Source of the DNA: Desmonostoc muscorum FACHB-395 | GTDB lineage: Bacteria; Cyanobacteriota; Cyanobacteriia; Cyanobacteriales; Nostocaceae | Length of the DNA stretch: 43,100 bases | Assembly: GCF_014698035.1 (NCBI RefSeq) | Contig: NZ_JACJSF010000069.1 | Location: 1-43,100, forward strand | Direction: 5' to 3' | Part shown: positions 8,192 to 17,277 of the stretch, piece after piece | How the letters are laid out: every line of letters starts with the position of its first letter | How positions within the stretch are numbered: position 1 is the stretch's first letter | Made by a program: the position numbers and the translations under genes | Notes under the pieces: generated by a model | Seen by the model: the letters and a program-made list of their open reading frames with translations, nothing else | Told to the model about the DNA's origin: nothing | The model's database searches: none

Positions 8192-9106
8192 TTAAACTAG
8201 GTTGTCAGGAGCGAAAGGACATTGGTAACTTGGATCGCCTGTCTCCACCTGAATGGTTGGGTGTTCAATGCTGAAATTATCGTGAAGCTCACGGACTACC
8301 CGTGCTAAAAAAGTATCACCGGGATAACCTGCTGGGATGACAAGGTGAACAGTGAGTGCTGTTTCTGTAGTACTCATTGCCCAGATATGTAGGTCATGAA
8401 CTTGAGCCACGCCAGGGAGTTCGGTTAGATAAGTACGGACAGCTAAAGGTTCTATTCCTGCTGGTACAGCATCTGTAATCAAATTTAAGGATTCCTGCAA
8501 AAGTCCCCAAGTGCCAGCTACAATCACCACAGTAACAATCAAACTCACCGCCGGGTCAAACCACAGCCAACCTGTAGCAATAATTGCAATACCAGCTAGT
8601 ACAACCCCTACAGATACCGCAGCATCTGCAACTAGATGTAAGAATGCGCCTCTGATGTTCAAGTCACTTTTACGCCCCGACAAGAACATCAAGGCACTTA
8701 CTGTATTAATGAAAATTCCTATAGCTGCTACTGTAATTACTGTTCCCCCTGCTACCGGAGCAGGTTCACGAAACCGTTGAATTGCTTCCCAGCCAATACC
8801 GCCAGAAACAACTAGGAGAAAAGCGGCGTTTAAAAGCGCAGCCAAAATTGAAGAACGGCGCAGCCCGTAGGTGCGACGTGATGTCGGGCGACGACGGACG
8901 AGGATGCTTGCTCCCCAAGCAAGTAGTAAACCCAGAACATCGCTTAAATTGTGACCTGCATCGGCAATCAAGGCAAGGGAGTTAGCAACAATGCCATAGG
9001 TTGCCTCAATAACGACAAAAGCAGTGTTGAGAGCAACACTGATAACAAAAGCACGGTTGTAATTACTGCCACCGCGATCGTGTCCGTGACTATGATTGTG
9101 AGACAT
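8192..9106 (-). CDS. cation diffusion facilitator, CzcD/ZitB-like metal exporter
   Basis: Inner-membrane divalent cation/proton antiporter of 304 aa, exporting Zn, Co or Cd from the cytoplasm. It has a His-rich N-terminus (SHNHSHGHD), six predicted helices, and the two HxxxD-type metal sites of Zn/Cd transporters in ADAGHNLSD and HLVADAA. The C-terminal cytoplasmic dimerisation domain starts near residue 210 and contains VHDLHIWAMS. Length is normal. It is the third gene of a same-strand series after the RND pump and the His-rich lipoprotein, with a 197-bp gap that could hold its own promoter. A second CDF survives only as a fragment at 16315-16614. Confidence 0.9.
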   Translation of the reverse strand: MSHNHSHGHDRGGSNYNRAFVISVALNTAFVVIEATYGIVANSLALIADAGHNLSDVLGLLLAWGASILVRRRPTSRRTYGLRRSSILAALLNAAFLLVVSGGIGWEAIQRFREPAPVAGGTVITVAAIGIFINTVSALMFLSGRKSDLNIRGAFLHLVADAAVSVGVVLAGIAIIATGWLWFDPAVSLIVTVVIVAGTWGLLQESLNLITDAVPAGIEPLAVRTYLTELPGVAQVHDLHIWAMSTTETALTVHLVIPAGYPGDTFLARVVRELHDNFSIEHPTIQVETGDPSYQCPFAPDNLV

Positions 9107-9303
9107 GACTATCAGCTTTTCAAAAATAAAATAGGATTTCTATATCTTTCTTCTATCTTAATAACAGGAATTATCCTAGTTTTGAACTTTGCCTATTAAC
9201 ATACAAGCAATTAATTATCATTTTTTGTAGAATTAGGGACAGTAGTTAAATAATGAAATAAACTCATTTGAAATATAACTGTCCCGTAAGCAAGACAAAC
9301 TTA

Positions 9304-9849
9304 CTATTGATTAAATTTAAACCGACCGTTTAGCTTTTCATCGCCGACATTCGCAGTAATTTTCACCTGATATTGACCAGTTGCTTGTTCTGATACTTCT
9401 GCTTCGTAAAGTTTAGCATTAGCGTTATAGGCAAGAGGTACCGACTTTTGTTTCCCATCTGGTAGTTGAATTGCAGCTGTCACTTGAGCGTTAGAAACTA
9501 CCTCATGCTTCTCGCCTTTTTTCAAATAAAAATCTAAATGAGTTCCTTTCTCTTCTTTTTCTGTGACTAACTCTAAATGATATTGACCTGATTCAACAAC
9601 TTGACCACCATGTGAATGTTCTTTACCTTCTTGTGATTCATCGTTTTTATGAGAATGGCCTTTCTCATCATGTTCTTTGGATGAATCAGCTGATTTAGTA
9701 GCTTCGGTTTTTGAAGTATTTGCTGCTGGATTTGTAGTAGATTTCGTATTACTGCTTGAATTATTTTCTTGATTTCCACCACTACAAGCTCCCAAAAAAA
9801 GTAATCCTATACTTGTAAAAGCAACCAAACCTAATTTTAATAATTTCAT
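9304..9849 (-). CDS. His-rich lipoprotein, likely periplasmic metal-binding partner of the RND pump
   Basis: A 181-aa lipoprotein. Signal peptide with lipobox LGAC (cysteine at about residue 22), then a low-complexity Asn/Ser/Thr/Lys linker, then a histidine-acidic stretch (KEHDEKGHSHKNDE, GKEHSHGG) and a beta-sandwich-like domain (about 85-181; QYHLELV, GQYQVKI). The start at 9849 is used because AGGAG lies eight bases before it; an upstream in-frame start at 9867 is weaker. It follows the CzcA-like pump after 105 bp, so probably the same operon. The histidine motifs suggest divalent metal capture in the periplasm. The pump has no adaptor gene next to it, so this protein may help deliver metal; that is inference. 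Confidence 0.75.
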   Translation of the reverse strand: MKLLKLGLVAFTSIGLLFLGACSGGNQENNSSSNTKSTTNPAANTSKTEATKSADSSKEHDEKGHSHKNDESQEGKEHSHGGQVVESGQYHLELVTEKEEKGTHLDFYLKKGEKHEVVSNAQVTAAIQLPDGKQKSVPLAYNANAKLYEAEVSEQATGQYQVKITANVGDEKLNGRFKFNQ

Positions 9850-9954
9850 GGGTTTACTCCTCATCACTTGTTAGTAATTGAAACACAATTTTGTATCTAA
9901 ATAGTCAGGTAAAGATACGGCGTTATCAGCTCCAGAAAATATGAGGTTTTTACC

Positions 9955-12900
9955 TCATACAGTTGAACCTTGGGTAACTTCAATATTTTGTATTGGTGTG
10001 GTCTTTTTCGGAATCAGAAACTTACGAAACTGCACATAGCAAGCCGGAAGCACTAGCAGAGTTAAAGCAGTTGAGGTAAACAAACCACCTAACACCACAA
10101 CAGCTAATGGCTGAAGAATTTCTTTTCCGGCTCCACTACCAATTACCAGTGGCACCATACCCAATGCTGAAGACAATGCCGTCATTAAAATAGCAACTAA
10201 ACGTTCCATCGAACCTTCCATCAAAACCTGCCGTAAAGGTTGCCCTTCTGCCAACCTTGCATTGTAGTTTTCAACCAACAAAAGTCCGTTCCGTGCTGCC
10301 ACACCAAATAGAGTAATAAATCCTACCATTGAAGCTACGGAAACAATGCCGCTAGTCAAAGCGATGGAAACCACACCACCAATCAACGCCAAGGGTAAAT
10401 TAATTAAAATCATGATGGTTGCTGGAATTGACTTGACGGCAAAGTAAAGTATGACTGCGATCGCTACAAATGCTAATATCCCAGCCCAAAGTAAAGTTTT
10501 TGTTGCTCCCTCTTGGGCTTCAAATTGACCGCCGTATTCAATAAAATATCCAGGGGGTAATTGTACCTGTTGTTTAACCCTGTCTCGAATATCCTTAATT
10601 ACAGAACCCAAATCTCGCCCAGCTACGTTGGTAGATACAACTATGTAACGAGAGACGTTCTCGCGGTTGATGGTATTGGGGCCGGTACTGTATTCAATTT
10701 TGGCAACTTGAGCTAAGGGAATTTTTTGTCCGTTGGGTGTATCAACTAATAAATTACGGATGATTTCTATATTATTACGGTAGCTTTCTTGCAACCAAAC
10801 ATTCATGTCAAAGGTTTGTTGCTGTTCCAATACTTGGGAAACGACTCGCCCATTGAGTGCAGTTTCTACCGTCTCTGATAATTCCCCAATCGTTAGGCCA
10901 TAACGAGCAGCTGCATTCCGGTCAAACTTAATTTGCACTTGTTTCATTGGTATTTGCGGTTCTAGTTGCAAGTCTGCTAAACCCGAAACCTCACTTATAG
11001 CTGATTGCACTTGTTGACCAAGGGTACGAAGTTGCTCCAACTCGGTACCGAAGATTTTCACGGCGATCGCACTTCTTACCCCCGACAGTACCTCATCCAT
11101 TCGGTGAGAAATAAAACCACCGATATTAGGAACTACACCGGGAATTTTCTCAAATTCTTTACGAATCATTTCAATTGTTTCTTCTCGATCTTTTGCTCCC
11201 TCCTCACTCAGTTGGACATCCAGTTCCCCAGCGTTAACGCCAGCTATCTCAGTATCTCCTTGAGCGCGTCCAGAGCGGAATTGAGCAGTTTCAACTCCGG
11301 GATTTTTTTTCAAAGCTTCTTCTATCGCCAACCCTGTTTGATTAGTAGCTTCTAGAGATTCACCAGGCATGAGAACGGCGGCAACTACGAGGGCACGATC
11401 TTGAAACTCTGGTAAAAAAACCTGCCCTAAACCAAGTAAAACTACCATTGAAGCCACAAAACCAGCGAATGCTGTTACCAAAATAATTTTGGGGCGACGA
11501 ATAGAAAACCTCAAAGCTGGACTATAAAGTTTATGCGTTTGTTTTTCTAACCAGGTTTCTGTACTTGGCAATCTTGTATTCACCAGCAGTAGGGCGCACA
11601 TTGCTGGGGTTAATGTCAACGCTACCAAGGTAGAAGCAGCAATTGATAGTAGATACGCTAAACCCATCGGTGTAAAAATCCGGCCTTCCACACCAGAGAG
11701 GGCGAAAATCGGTGCAAAGACGACGGCAATAATAATTGTGGCGAACAGAACACTAACGCGCACTTCCACCGAACCATTGAAGACTACTTGCAATGGTGGG
11801 ATGGGATTTCCAGCGAGTTGGTTTTCCCGCAGACGGCGGTAGACGTTTTCCATATCAACGATTGCGTCATCCACCACCGAACCAATAGCTACCACTAGTC
11901 CGCCCAGAGTCATAGTGTTTATGCCTTGTCCCGTCCAGTTGAGAATCATCATCCCCAGCAATAAGGACACAGGTAGAGCGCTCAAACTAATGATAACTGT
12001 GCGCCAATTCATTAAAAACAGAATCAGGATGACGGAAACGATGATAGTGCCATCACGCAAAGCTTCTTCAACGTTTTTGAGCGAGGCTTCAATAAAATCT
12101 TCTTGACGAAAGGTAGTTGTAATTTTGACATCCTTTGGCAGACCAGCTTTAATTTCCTCTATTGCCGTCTCAACTGCTTTCGTGACTGACGGTGTATCCG
12201 CAGTTGGTTGCTTGTTAACTGTCAGAATAATTGCCTTTTTCCCAGCAAAACTACCGTCACCACGTTTGAGCGCTGCGCCAATTTGTACATCAGCAACCTG
12301 TTCTAACAATACTGGAGTGCCATTTTGGGCTTTAATTACTGATTTCTTTAGCTGTTCAATAGACTCAATCCGCCCCACACCTCTAACCAATGTTTCTTGG
12401 TCTGGAGTAATTAAAAATCCTCCTGGTGCATTAGCGTTGGCGGCAGCGGCGGCTTTGGTGACATCATTGAGAGTAACATTAAACGCTTTTAGTTTATCTG
12501 GGTTAACCAATACTTGATACTGACGCTCATCCCCGCCATATATGATGATATCACTGACACCACGGACAGCCAGAAGGCGGTTTTTCACTTGCCAGTTGAC
12601 AATACGCCATACATCCATTAGAGGCGTGGTTTCAGAAGTGAAGGCATATTTAACAGTCCATCCTAAAGCGGAACTGACGGGAAGAATTTCTGGGTCTTCC
12701 ACACCTTGTGGTAACTGACTGCGTGCTTGTTGCAACCGCTCCGTCACCGCTTGGCGGGCGCGATAAATGTCCGTATCCCAACTGAAGGTGGCTCTTACAG
12801 CAGAAAGACCTACAGCAGAGGAAGAGCGTAAAGCTTCAAGTCCAGGAGTTCCGTTTATTGTACTTTCTATAGGACGAGTCACCAGCGACTCCACTTCCTC

Positions 12901-13074
12901 TGGTGCTAAACCAGGGGCTTCGGTCTGAATTTCGACTTGAGGCGGGGAAAAGCTGGGAAACACGTCCAGTGGCATTTGTGTGAGGACACGAAAGCCCCAA
13001 ACAGATATGAGGATGGAAGCAATAACTACTAGCCAGCGTTGAGCGATCGACCATTTAACAATAGAATTAAGCAT
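9955..13074 (-). CDS. CzcA-like heavy-metal RND efflux pump (first copy)
   Basis: Proton-driven inner-membrane pump of 1039 aa, usual length for HME-RND proteins. It has helix 1 near residue 14-32, a large periplasmic loop, helices at 340-560, a second periplasmic loop and helices at 860-1020. The helix-4 motif VDDAIVDMEN at 401-410 carries the acidic residues of proton transfer typical of metal-type RND pumps; GGLVVAIG precedes it. Substrate (Ni, Co, Zn, Cd or Cu/Ag) cannot be fixed from sequence alone. A direct-repeat regulatory site lies 86 bp upstream. The His-rich lipoprotein and CDF gene follow. A second, clearly related pump lies at 24823-27978 with its adaptor; this copy has none and may share it. 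Confidence 0.92.
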   Translation of the reverse strand: MLNSIVKWSIAQRWLVVIASILISVWGFRVLTQMPLDVFPSFSPPQVEIQTEAPGLAPEEVESLVTRPIESTINGTPGLEALRSSSAVGLSAVRATFSWDTDIYRARQAVTERLQQARSQLPQGVEDPEILPVSSALGWTVKYAFTSETTPLMDVWRIVNWQVKNRLLAVRGVSDIIIYGGDERQYQVLVNPDKLKAFNVTLNDVTKAAAAANANAPGGFLITPDQETLVRGVGRIESIEQLKKSVIKAQNGTPVLLEQVADVQIGAALKRGDGSFAGKKAIILTVNKQPTADTPSVTKAVETAIEEIKAGLPKDVKITTTFRQEDFIEASLKNVEEALRDGTIIVSVILILFLMNWRTVIISLSALPVSLLLGMMILNWTGQGINTMTLGGLVVAIGSVVDDAIVDMENVYRRLRENQLAGNPIPPLQVVFNGSVEVRVSVLFATIIIAVVFAPIFALSGVEGRIFTPMGLAYLLSIAASTLVALTLTPAMCALLLVNTRLPSTETWLEKQTHKLYSPALRFSIRRPKIILVTAFAGFVASMVVLLGLGQVFLPEFQDRALVVAAVLMPGESLEATNQTGLAIEEALKKNPGVETAQFRSGRAQGDTEIAGVNAGELDVQLSEEGAKDREETIEMIRKEFEKIPGVVPNIGGFISHRMDEVLSGVRSAIAVKIFGTELEQLRTLGQQVQSAISEVSGLADLQLEPQIPMKQVQIKFDRNAAARYGLTIGELSETVETALNGRVVSQVLEQQQTFDMNVWLQESYRNNIEIIRNLLVDTPNGQKIPLAQVAKIEYSTGPNTINRENVSRYIVVSTNVAGRDLGSVIKDIRDRVKQQVQLPPGYFIEYGGQFEAQEGATKTLLWAGILAFVAIAVILYFAVKSIPATIMILINLPLALIGGVVSIALTSGIVSVASMVGFITLFGVAARNGLLLVENYNARLAEGQPLRQVLMEGSMERLVAILMTALSSALGMVPLVIGSGAGKEILQPLAVVVLGGLFTSTALTLLVLPACYVQFRKFLIPKKTTPIQNIEVTQGSTV

Positions 13075-13159
13075 TTTTAAACGCGTTAAGGGATGTCTGC
13101 TTGCTGTGCAGCTAAGTAAGTTTAAAGATCAAGTACTTTACCTACTCTCCCAAATGAAG

Positions 13160-13178
13160 ATGAAATTGAGATGAAATT
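13160..13178 (-). promoter_or_regulatory. putative RppA site upstream of the first RND pump
   Basis: Reads ATGAAATTGAGATGAAATT on the plus strand, identical to the site at 30131-30149 before the RND adaptor. A third partial half-site ATGAAG lies directly before it (13154). It is 86 bp upstream of the pump's ATG. Confidence 0.7.
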
Positions 13179-13743
13179 TTTAGGGACAACAGGTGGAAGT
13201 TTCAGGTTAGTAATTCTTAAAGATACTGCAATTTATTGGTTTGGCTATTTTTTCAATAGGAGTTGTTTTCTTGACCACTTCTCTCATTAGTTAAGAGCAA
13301 AGGCTTTAAATTAAAATTTTGCAGATTGGTGGGTTATGGATCACGCTAACCCACCTCAATAGATCATAAAAAATGTGGATTTTTTATAGTATTACTACTT
13401 AAAAGATTAATGCCAAACTCAGCAGACACATGACAAGTAGAATATACCCGGCTTTCCTTACAATCAAAATACTAGTAAACTATTGATGCTTGATTGCGTA
13501 GGGTACGTAGAGAATTCATACAATATGGGCAGTCGCAACCAAACAGCTGCTGCCAACCCATAATTAATAATATGCAGGAAATGAATCACAGCAATATACA
13601 GAAGATGATTGTCTTTCAATCACAAAATAGCAGTAATAACTGGAAAAATTGAGCTAAAGCAGCTTATCGTTTCCTCAACAGTTCGATAACAAAATTGAAT
13701 CACCCAACTATTCCGTAAGGTTTGTTGAAAAGTTGGGTTTGGT
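13179..13743. other. intergenic region with a GGTGGGTTA hairpin
   Basis: Between the RND promoter and the TnpB remnant. A 9-bp perfect inverted repeat (GGTGGGTTA at 13328-13336, TAACCCACC at 13347-13355) with a 10-base loop resembles palindromic repeats dispersed in Nostoc genomes. Another stem (CCCAACT...AGTTGGG) lies at about 13703-13737 just before the TnpB remnant. No gene recognised. Confidence 0.4.
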
Positions 13744-14148
13744 ATGCTTCGTAGCACCATCAAATACAAAATAGAACAAATTGGTGGTGTGTTCATCGAA
13801 GTCCCAACCAAAAAAGTAAAACCTAGTCAAACCTGCCCTAGATGCGGACACCAGCACAAGAAGACGCTTGATATTCGCGTCCATGAGTGTAGTGTTTGTG
13901 GTTATTTTCAAAATAGGGATATTGCCTCTGCCGAAGTGATGCTCTACTGGTCAAAAGGAACTCTACCGGGGTTTGGAACAAGCCTCGTAGACGCAGAGTT
14001 GCCTAGCTCTACCGTAAACACTCGTAAAACTGCGGGTAGTATGCGGCAACTGGGAGCGAAGAAGCGTCAAAAATCCACTAGTAACTTAGCCAAAAACGAA
14101 CTGAGGGATGTAGAAACCCGCAGTTCAGGCGAAGCCATCTGTGGGTAG
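13744..14148 (+). pseudogene. tnpB: C-terminal remnant of TnpB (IS200/IS605 or IS607-type element)
   Basis: Only the last part of an RNA-guided TnpB nuclease remains, about 134 of the usual 400 residues. It keeps the treble-clef zinc finger, C31-x2-C34 and C49-x2-C52 (CPRCGHQHKK and CSVCG), and the final RuvC motif NRDIASAEV with D59. The RuvC-I and -II parts and the N-terminus are missing, so it cannot cleave DNA. The tail shows the usual cyanobacterial TnpB ending with SMRQLGAKKRQ. The ATG at 13744 is accidental. The element's right end follows, but no TnpA is present. Confidence 0.8.
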
Positions 14149-14152
14149 TTCA
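14098..14152 (+). other. right end of the TnpB element, possible guide-RNA scaffold remnant
   Basis: GAACTG at 14098-14103 pairs with CAGTTC at 14121-14126, and TAGTTC recurs near 14147. Stem-loops at the 3' end of tnpB form the transposon right end and overlap the guide RNA (omega RNA) in active elements. Whether this RNA is still made cannot be told. Confidence 0.4.
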
Positions 14153-14157
14153 TTTAC

Positions 14158-14841
14158 TTAGGGCTGAATCTGCTGAAGGAGAGCTTGTGTTTGCTGATAC
14201 CGAAGAGTATCTCCTTGCCGTTGAAACAGACTTGCAGCTTGCTCTAAATCATTAATGGCATTTTTGCGATCGCCTAAAGCATATTCAGAAAGTCCTCGGT
14301 TGCCGTAGGCATCAGCTAAATTGGGGTTGATTTGTAGTGCTTGGTTAAAATCTGCGATCGCCAGTTTATGATTTCCCTGTCTATAATTCAAAAAGCCCCT
14401 ATTGTAGTAAGCATCTACAGACTTCGGATCAATTCTAAGTACCTGGTTAAAGTCGGTAATAGCCGCTTCAATGCTTCCTAGTTCCGCATGAGCAGTTCCT
14501 CGACCGTTGTAAGCATCTGTATGGTTGGGGTTGAGTCGCAGTGCTTGATCAAAGTCGCTAACGGCTGCTTTAAAGTCTTTTAATTGAGACTTTGCTAAAC
14601 CTCTAAGGCAAAAACCTTCGTAATATCGGGGATTTAACTGTACTACCCGACTAAAATCTTCTATTGCGCCGTTGAAGTTACTTTGCTCAAGCTTTTGCAC
14701 TCCCTGGTTATAGTATTCCTGAAAATTCATCTGTTGGATGCGCGTTGGTGCTTCTTGTGCAGCATGGACAGCAACAGGTATTCCACTCAGTACGCTAGTT
14801 GTTATTCCTAAGATGGTAGCAGCTTTGCGAATATAGTTCAT
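14158..14841 (-). CDS. exported tetratricopeptide-repeat protein
   Basis: A 227-aa protein with a signal peptide (residues 1-28, cleavage after AVHAA) and five consecutive TPR units of 34 residues from about 41 to 215. Typical pairs such as YYNQGVQKLEQSNFNGAIEDF and YNGRGTAHAELGSIEAAI are visible, with a short C-terminal helix. It probably acts in the periplasm or at a membrane as a protein-binding scaffold. It lies 86 bp downstream of mntH on the same strand and may be co-transcribed. TPR proteins of this design are common in cyanobacteria and the partner cannot be inferred. Confidence 0.8.
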   Translation of the reverse strand: MNYIRKAATILGITTSVLSGIPVAVHAAQEAPTRIQQMNFQEYYNQGVQKLEQSNFNGAIEDFSRVVQLNPRYYEGFCLRGLAKSQLKDFKAAVSDFDQALRLNPNHTDAYNGRGTAHAELGSIEAAITDFNQVLRIDPKSVDAYYNRGFLNYRQGNHKLAIADFNQALQINPNLADAYGNRGLSEYALGDRKNAINDLEQAASLFQRQGDTLRYQQTQALLQQIQP

Positions 14842-14927
14842 AGCTTAACTTTCTCCTTGATAGATATATCAAGACAGATGTACGGGATTGTTCTCTACTA
14901 GATCCATCCTAAGCGGTTTCAAGAAAT

Positions 14928-16253
14928 TTAGAGATTGAAACCCAACCAAACCAAAATACTTTGTAATAGCAACCAAACATTTAACCCGACGATAATAATA
15001 GCAACCAGCCAAGCTAGAGATTTCAGCCACAAAGGATTCACAAATTCTCCCATTAAGCGACGGTTACTCGTAAACATCACCAATGGAATTACTGCGAACG
15101 GTAACTGTAAACTGAGGATAACTTGACTAAGAACAATGAGACTGCTTGTACTATGTTCCCCAAAGATAATAATTGTAATCAACGCTGGAATGATAGCAAG
15201 CAGACGAGTAACTAAACGCCGTAACCAGGATGGAAGGCGAAATTGTAAAAATCCTTCCATCACAATCTGCCCAGCTAGAGTTGCAGTTAGTGTCGAACTT
15301 TGCCCAGAAGCAAGTAAGGCAATCCCAAAGATGGCGCTAGCAGCACTAACGCCTAACAATGGTGAAAGCAGTTTGTAAGCTTCCTGAATTTCTGCCACAT
15401 TCTGATTACCAGAAAAATGAAATGTGGCAGCAGATACAATTAAAATTGCTGAGTTGATAAACAGTGCTAACGATAGAGCAAAAGTTGAATCAATTGTGCC
15501 AAACTTAATTGCTTCCCATCTTTTTTCAGTATTAGGTTGCCAATCACGGGTTTGTACAATAGAGGAGTGTAAATATAAGTTGTGAGGCATCACTGTTGCG
15601 CCTAAAATGCCAATCGCAATGTAGAGCATTTCTGGATTTTGTAAAATTTCTTTTTTGGGCAGATATCCCAATAAAATCCCTCCCATATTAGGTCGAGAGA
15701 AGAGAATTTCTGCTGTAAAACAGAAGCCTACGGTTGCTACCAGCATTATTACTAAGGCTTCTGTATAGCGAAAGCCTTTATGTTGCAGGAATAGCAATAC
15801 CAGGACATCCAGCGCCGTTATACACACACCCCATATCAAGGGAATACCGAATAAAAGTTGCAGGGCGATCGCACTTCCTAGTAGTTCTGCCAAGTCACAA
15901 GCAGCAATGGCAATCTCACACAGCACCCACAAACAAAAGCTTACCCTTGGATTGAAATAGTCTCGACAAGCCTGTGCCAAATCTCGCCCTGTGGCAACAC
16001 CTAAACGCACACATAGCGATTGTAGTAATATTGCCATCAGGTTAGACAGCAGAATTACTGTCAACAGGGTATAGCCAAACTTAGACCCCCCAGCGATATC
16101 TGTTGCCCAGTTGCCAGGGTCCATATATCCGACTGAAACCAGATATCCTGGCCCTGCATAAGCAAACATCTTGCGCCAAAAGCTTTTACTGTTGGGAATT
16201 TTAATACTGCGGTGAACTTCAGGGAGACTGGGGCGGTTTTTGGGGCGAGTCAT
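14928..16253 (-). CDS. mntH: Nramp-family divalent metal transporter MntH
   Basis: Proton-coupled importer of Mn2+ and related metals, 441 aa with about eleven predicted helices. It has the hallmark DPGN motif in helix 1 (residues 45-48) and MPHN in helix 6 (222-225), both lining the metal site, and a normal length. It is the only import system in a region otherwise devoted to export, perhaps compensating for Mn loss when efflux is active. The ATG at 16253 is used. Upstream lies a dead CDF fragment rather than a visible regulatory site. A TPR protein follows. Confidence 0.9.
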   Translation of the reverse strand: MTRPKNRPSLPEVHRSIKIPNSKSFWRKMFAYAGPGYLVSVGYMDPGNWATDIAGGSKFGYTLLTVILLSNLMAILLQSLCVRLGVATGRDLAQACRDYFNPRVSFCLWVLCEIAIAACDLAELLGSAIALQLLFGIPLIWGVCITALDVLVLLFLQHKGFRYTEALVIMLVATVGFCFTAEILFSRPNMGGILLGYLPKKEILQNPEMLYIAIGILGATVMPHNLYLHSSIVQTRDWQPNTEKRWEAIKFGTIDSTFALSLALFINSAILIVSAATFHFSGNQNVAEIQEAYKLLSPLLGVSAASAIFGIALLASGQSSTLTATLAGQIVMEGFLQFRLPSWLRRLVTRLLAIIPALITIIIFGEHSTSSLIVLSQVILSLQLPFAVIPLVMFTSNRRLMGEFVNPLWLKSLAWLVAIIIVGLNVWLLLQSILVWLGFNL

Positions 16254-16314
16254 TTATTTTCTGGAGAAATTTTTTCATATTCTTCTCATAATGTCAGAAA
16301 ATCTGGACTAAACA

Positions 16315-16614
16315 TCAATCTTTAGTGGCAAAATTTTTCTTTCTTGTAGGGAAGTTGCAATTTTTCGCTCTAGTAGGTTCCGTAACCTTCGGATTCTGCT
16401 CAGGCTCAACCTTAGTAATATTAGTTGTCCTGTCTAAGTTCTGGTCATACCACGATACTGGGTCTTCCAATGGTTCAAGATGGGTAAGGACATAGGTTTA
16501 TGGCAGTGATCGCATAATCGTTAGCTCTATCTCCTCACACAGTGCATGACCCTGTTGGACTGACCATTCTCCTGGCACCAAGACATGGAAGGAGACAAAT
16601 CGACGCGTCCCTGC
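16315..16614 (-). pseudogene. C-terminal fragment of a CDF cation transporter with in-frame stop
   Basis: Reading the minus strand from 16614 gives AGTRRFVSFHVLVPGEWSVQ and then QGHALCEEIE, the C-terminal dimerisation domain of a cation diffusion facilitator, broken by TAA at 16498-16500. The same frame continues with THLEPLEDPVSWYDQ, again typical of that domain, and ends at TGA 16315. The membrane part is missing: a TGA stands directly before the first residue. TAA could be CAA (Gln) before mutation. It is a relic of a second CDF exporter that once stood next to the SmtB-type repressor. The rest of the 16254-16752 gap holds nothing else. Confidence 0.75.
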
Positions 16615-16752
16615 TCAGATTTTGCGTTTTTTGAAGGTTGAAATCACCAATCTTTGTTCCAAATTTCATCACCTTGAAAGGGCTGGTTTTCTACACTCAT
16701 CAATACTACTTGCTTAGTAAGTATGTTTCTATACACTATTATTTTGTTTATT

Positions 16753-17148
16753 TCATTCATCTAAATGTTCTGCCAAAGAGCAATATAAATTGATGATGTG
16801 ATTGTCAGCCAAGCTGTAATAAACATTTTTACCTTCTCGACGATAACTGACTAAACGCATCGCTTTTAATAATCGCAATTGATGAGAAACAGCTGATTCC
16901 GTCATTTTCATCAATGCAGCTAAATCACAAACACATAATTCTTGGGAGGCCAAAGCTGATATCAGCCGCAGACGATTCGGATCTCCAAGTATTCCAAAGA
17001 CTTCTGCCATTTGTTTTGCCTTGTCTATAGACAAGATTTGTGTTTGAATTGACCGCACATTATCCAGATGCACCAAATGGGTATCACACTGTGGTACGCC
17101 TGCATTCTGAAGCAATTCCAACTCTTCTTCGCTTTGGCGCTTGTTCAT
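16753..17148 (-). CDS. ArsR/SmtB-family metal-sensing repressor (ZiaR/AztR-like)
   Basis: Winged-helix repressor of 131 aa that should release DNA when it binds Zn, Cd or Pb. The helix-turn-helix is in LAALMKMTESAVSHQLRLL. The alpha3N site ELCVCDL (C72, C74) is present together with an N-terminal C21/H24, and the alpha5 site has D115, H117, H128 and E131 in the order found in SmtB. The ATG at 17148 is preferred to the upstream TTG at 17166. It is divergent from a metal P-type ATPase with an inverted-repeat operator in the gap, the layout of ziaR-ziaA in Synechocystis and aztR-aztA in Anabaena. Having both metal sites agrees with zinc sensing. Confidence 0.88.
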   Translation of the reverse strand: MNKRQSEEELELLQNAGVPQCDTHLVHLDNVRSIQTQILSIDKAKQMAEVFGILGDPNRLRLISALASQELCVCDLAALMKMTESAVSHQLRLLKAMRLVSYRREGKNVYYSLADNHIINLYCSLAEHLDE

Positions 17149-17206
17149 GGCATTAAGTATAGGCAATGGTTATCACTTTCAATTTTAACTAAAATTAAAG
17201 TATTGT

Positions 17207-17230
17207 ACAGTTGAACATCTATTCAATTGT
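17207..17230. promoter_or_regulatory. SmtB/ZiaR-type operator between repressor and ATPase genes
   Basis: Imperfect 12+12 inverted repeat centred on 17218/17219, with core TTGAACATCTATTCAA. Nine of twelve arm positions pair. It lies 58 bp from the repressor start and 47 bp from the ATPase start, so one dimer site could control both. It matches the TGAAC/GTTCA style of SmtB-family operators. Confidence 0.7.
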
Positions 17231-17277
17231 TGTATTAGAATATTAGCAGTTAACTTTTTCGCTTTGGTTGTAATGCC

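Noticed and set aside
11005..12517. Plus-strand frames inside the first RND pump gene
   Set aside because: Antisense shadows of a long, clearly recognised coding region.
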